From: Betaproteobacteria bacterium | GTDB taxonomy: Bacteria; Pseudomonadota; Gammaproteobacteria; Burkholderiales; Casimicrobiaceae | Assembly: GCA_004293675.1 (NCBI GenBank) | Contig: READ01000018.1 | Location: forward strand, 62,001 to 126,000 | Direction of reading: 5' to 3' | DNA length: 64,000 bases | Translations under genes and position numbers: made by a program | In this document: one piece after another, positions 63,469 through 64,000 of the stretch | How positions within the stretch are numbered: position 1 is the stretch's first letter | How the letters are laid out: each line of letters begins with the position of its first letter | The notes under the pieces: model-generated | What the model saw: only the letters and a program-made list of their open reading frames with translations | What the model was told of the DNA's origin: nothing | Databases searched by the model: none

Positions 63469-64000
63469 TGAAAAAACTTGTCGACTACTTTTTTAAGCTA
63501 CTCGAGTTTCTGGTTGTGTTGTGCCTGTTTGCGATGGTCGTGATGGTCTTTGGCAACGTAGTGATGCGCTACGCATTCAACTCGGGCATCTTGATGAGCG
63601 AGGAGATGTCTCGCTACTGCTTCATTTGGCTGACCTATTTGGGCGCGATGATTGCCATGCGTGAGGGCGGTCATTTGGGCGTTGACACCTTGATCAAAAA
63701 ACTCCCGCTGCTCGGAAAAAAAGTGTGCGTCTTTTTGAGCGAGTCGTTGATGCTCTTTTGCAATGTGCTGTTTCTGTGGGGCACCTACCAGATGCACGAC
63801 TTGCAGGTAACCAACATTTCACCGGTGGCAGGTCTGTCGATGATTTGGGTGTACGGCATCGGCTATGTGGTGGCTGTGGTGATGGGGGCGTTTAACGTCG
63901 AAAAAATCTATCGACTAGTGACCGGCCAATTGGCCGAACACGACATGCTCGCGATCGTAGAAGCCGAAGGGCTCAAAGAAGCTGAAGAGCAAATTCAGAA
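63468..64000 (+). CDS. TRAP transporter small permease, DctQ type (partial, runs off the window)
   Basis: At least 177 residues with four membrane segments (YFFKLLEFLVVLCLFAMVVM; ILMSEEMSRYCFIWLTYLGA; ESLMLFCNVLFLWGTYQMHD; MIWVYGIGYVVAVVMGAFNV). The motif SEEMSRYCFIWLTYLGA followed by GHLGVDTLI is that of DctQ-type small subunits. With the large permease and binding protein, expected further right, it would import a sugar acid by a sodium gradient. The frame is open to the window edge. Confidence 0.9.
   Translation, partial: MKKLVDYFFKLLEFLVVLCLFAMVVMVFGNVVMRYAFNSGILMSEEMSRYCFIWLTYLGAMIAMREGGHLGVDTLIKKLPLLGKKVCVFLSESLMLFCNVLFLWGTYQMHDLQVTNISPVAGLSMIWVYGIGYVVAVVMGAFNVEKIYRLVTGQLAEHDMLAIVEAEGLKEAEEQIQ

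Overview
The window looks like a betaproteobacterial chromosome, most likely Burkholderiales. The evidence is the gene order tRNA-Leu / tig / clpP / clpX / lon / hupB / tRNA-Val / tRNA-Asp / ppiD, the guaB and guaA genes next to it, ftsH and rlmE close by, and an hpnCDE squalene cluster. I cannot name a genus.

Layout. (1) 1-9066: a MocR-type regulator (cut by the window edge) is divergent from a seven- to eight-gene operon that looks dedicated to C3 sulfonates: a taurine-type ABC transporter, a histidinol-dehydrogenase-family enzyme, a DegT aminotransferase, an L-cysteate sulfo-lyase (CuyA-type), an Asp/Glu/cysteate-type racemase and an alpha/beta hydrolase. A small non-coding transposon-like element sits in the divergent promoter. 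(2) 9107-15478: a first island segment with an NTF2-like secreted protein, two AraC regulators, and a divergent operon of MFS carrier, small membrane protein and M24 'pita-bread' hydrolase with altered metal ligands. (3) 15479-39403: a second island of about 24 kb with a P4-type integrase next to guaA. It carries a three-gene operon for exported proteins, plasmid-like genes, a Phd/DUF1016 nuclease pair directly followed by a DNA cytosine methyltransferase, MORC-like GHKL ATPase, Z1 helicase-like protein and PD-(D/E)XK protein (a predicted restriction/defence operon), a second tyrosine recombinase, an EEP nuclease, and a block with a possible rolling-circle-type Rep gene and AlpA regulator. (4) 39385-56170: core housekeeping genes guaA, guaB, ppiD, three tRNAs, hupB, lon, clpX, clpP, tig, and hpnCDE plus a gamma-glutamylcyclotransferase-like gene. 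(5) 56251-64000: ftsH, rlmE, a tandemly duplicated non-coding segment, yhbY with a very long Gly/Arg-rich tail, a DUF1272 gene, a decayed gluconokinase beside a second copy of the small element, then a GntR regulator and the start of a TRAP transporter.

The strongest structural observation is that the 3' end of guaA is an integration site used repeatedly. The 15-base core at the end of guaA recurs at 9109 and 15481. Each copy encodes the last guaA residues followed by a stop, and each is accompanied on its inner side by a pair of TACCGTCA boxes whose starts are exactly 12 bases apart, as found beside the integrase. Islands therefore appear to be stacked in tandem.

The most promising functional lead is the sulfonate operon. 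A HisD-family enzyme (amino alcohol to amino acid chemistry) beside a cysteate desulfonating enzyme and a racemase suggests use of an amino-alcohol sulfonate such as cysteinolate, or alternatively dihydroxypropanesulfonate. The second lead is the combined DUF1016 plus Dcm-MORC-Z1-PD-(D/E)XK operon. All assignments are from reading the sequence; no database search was run.
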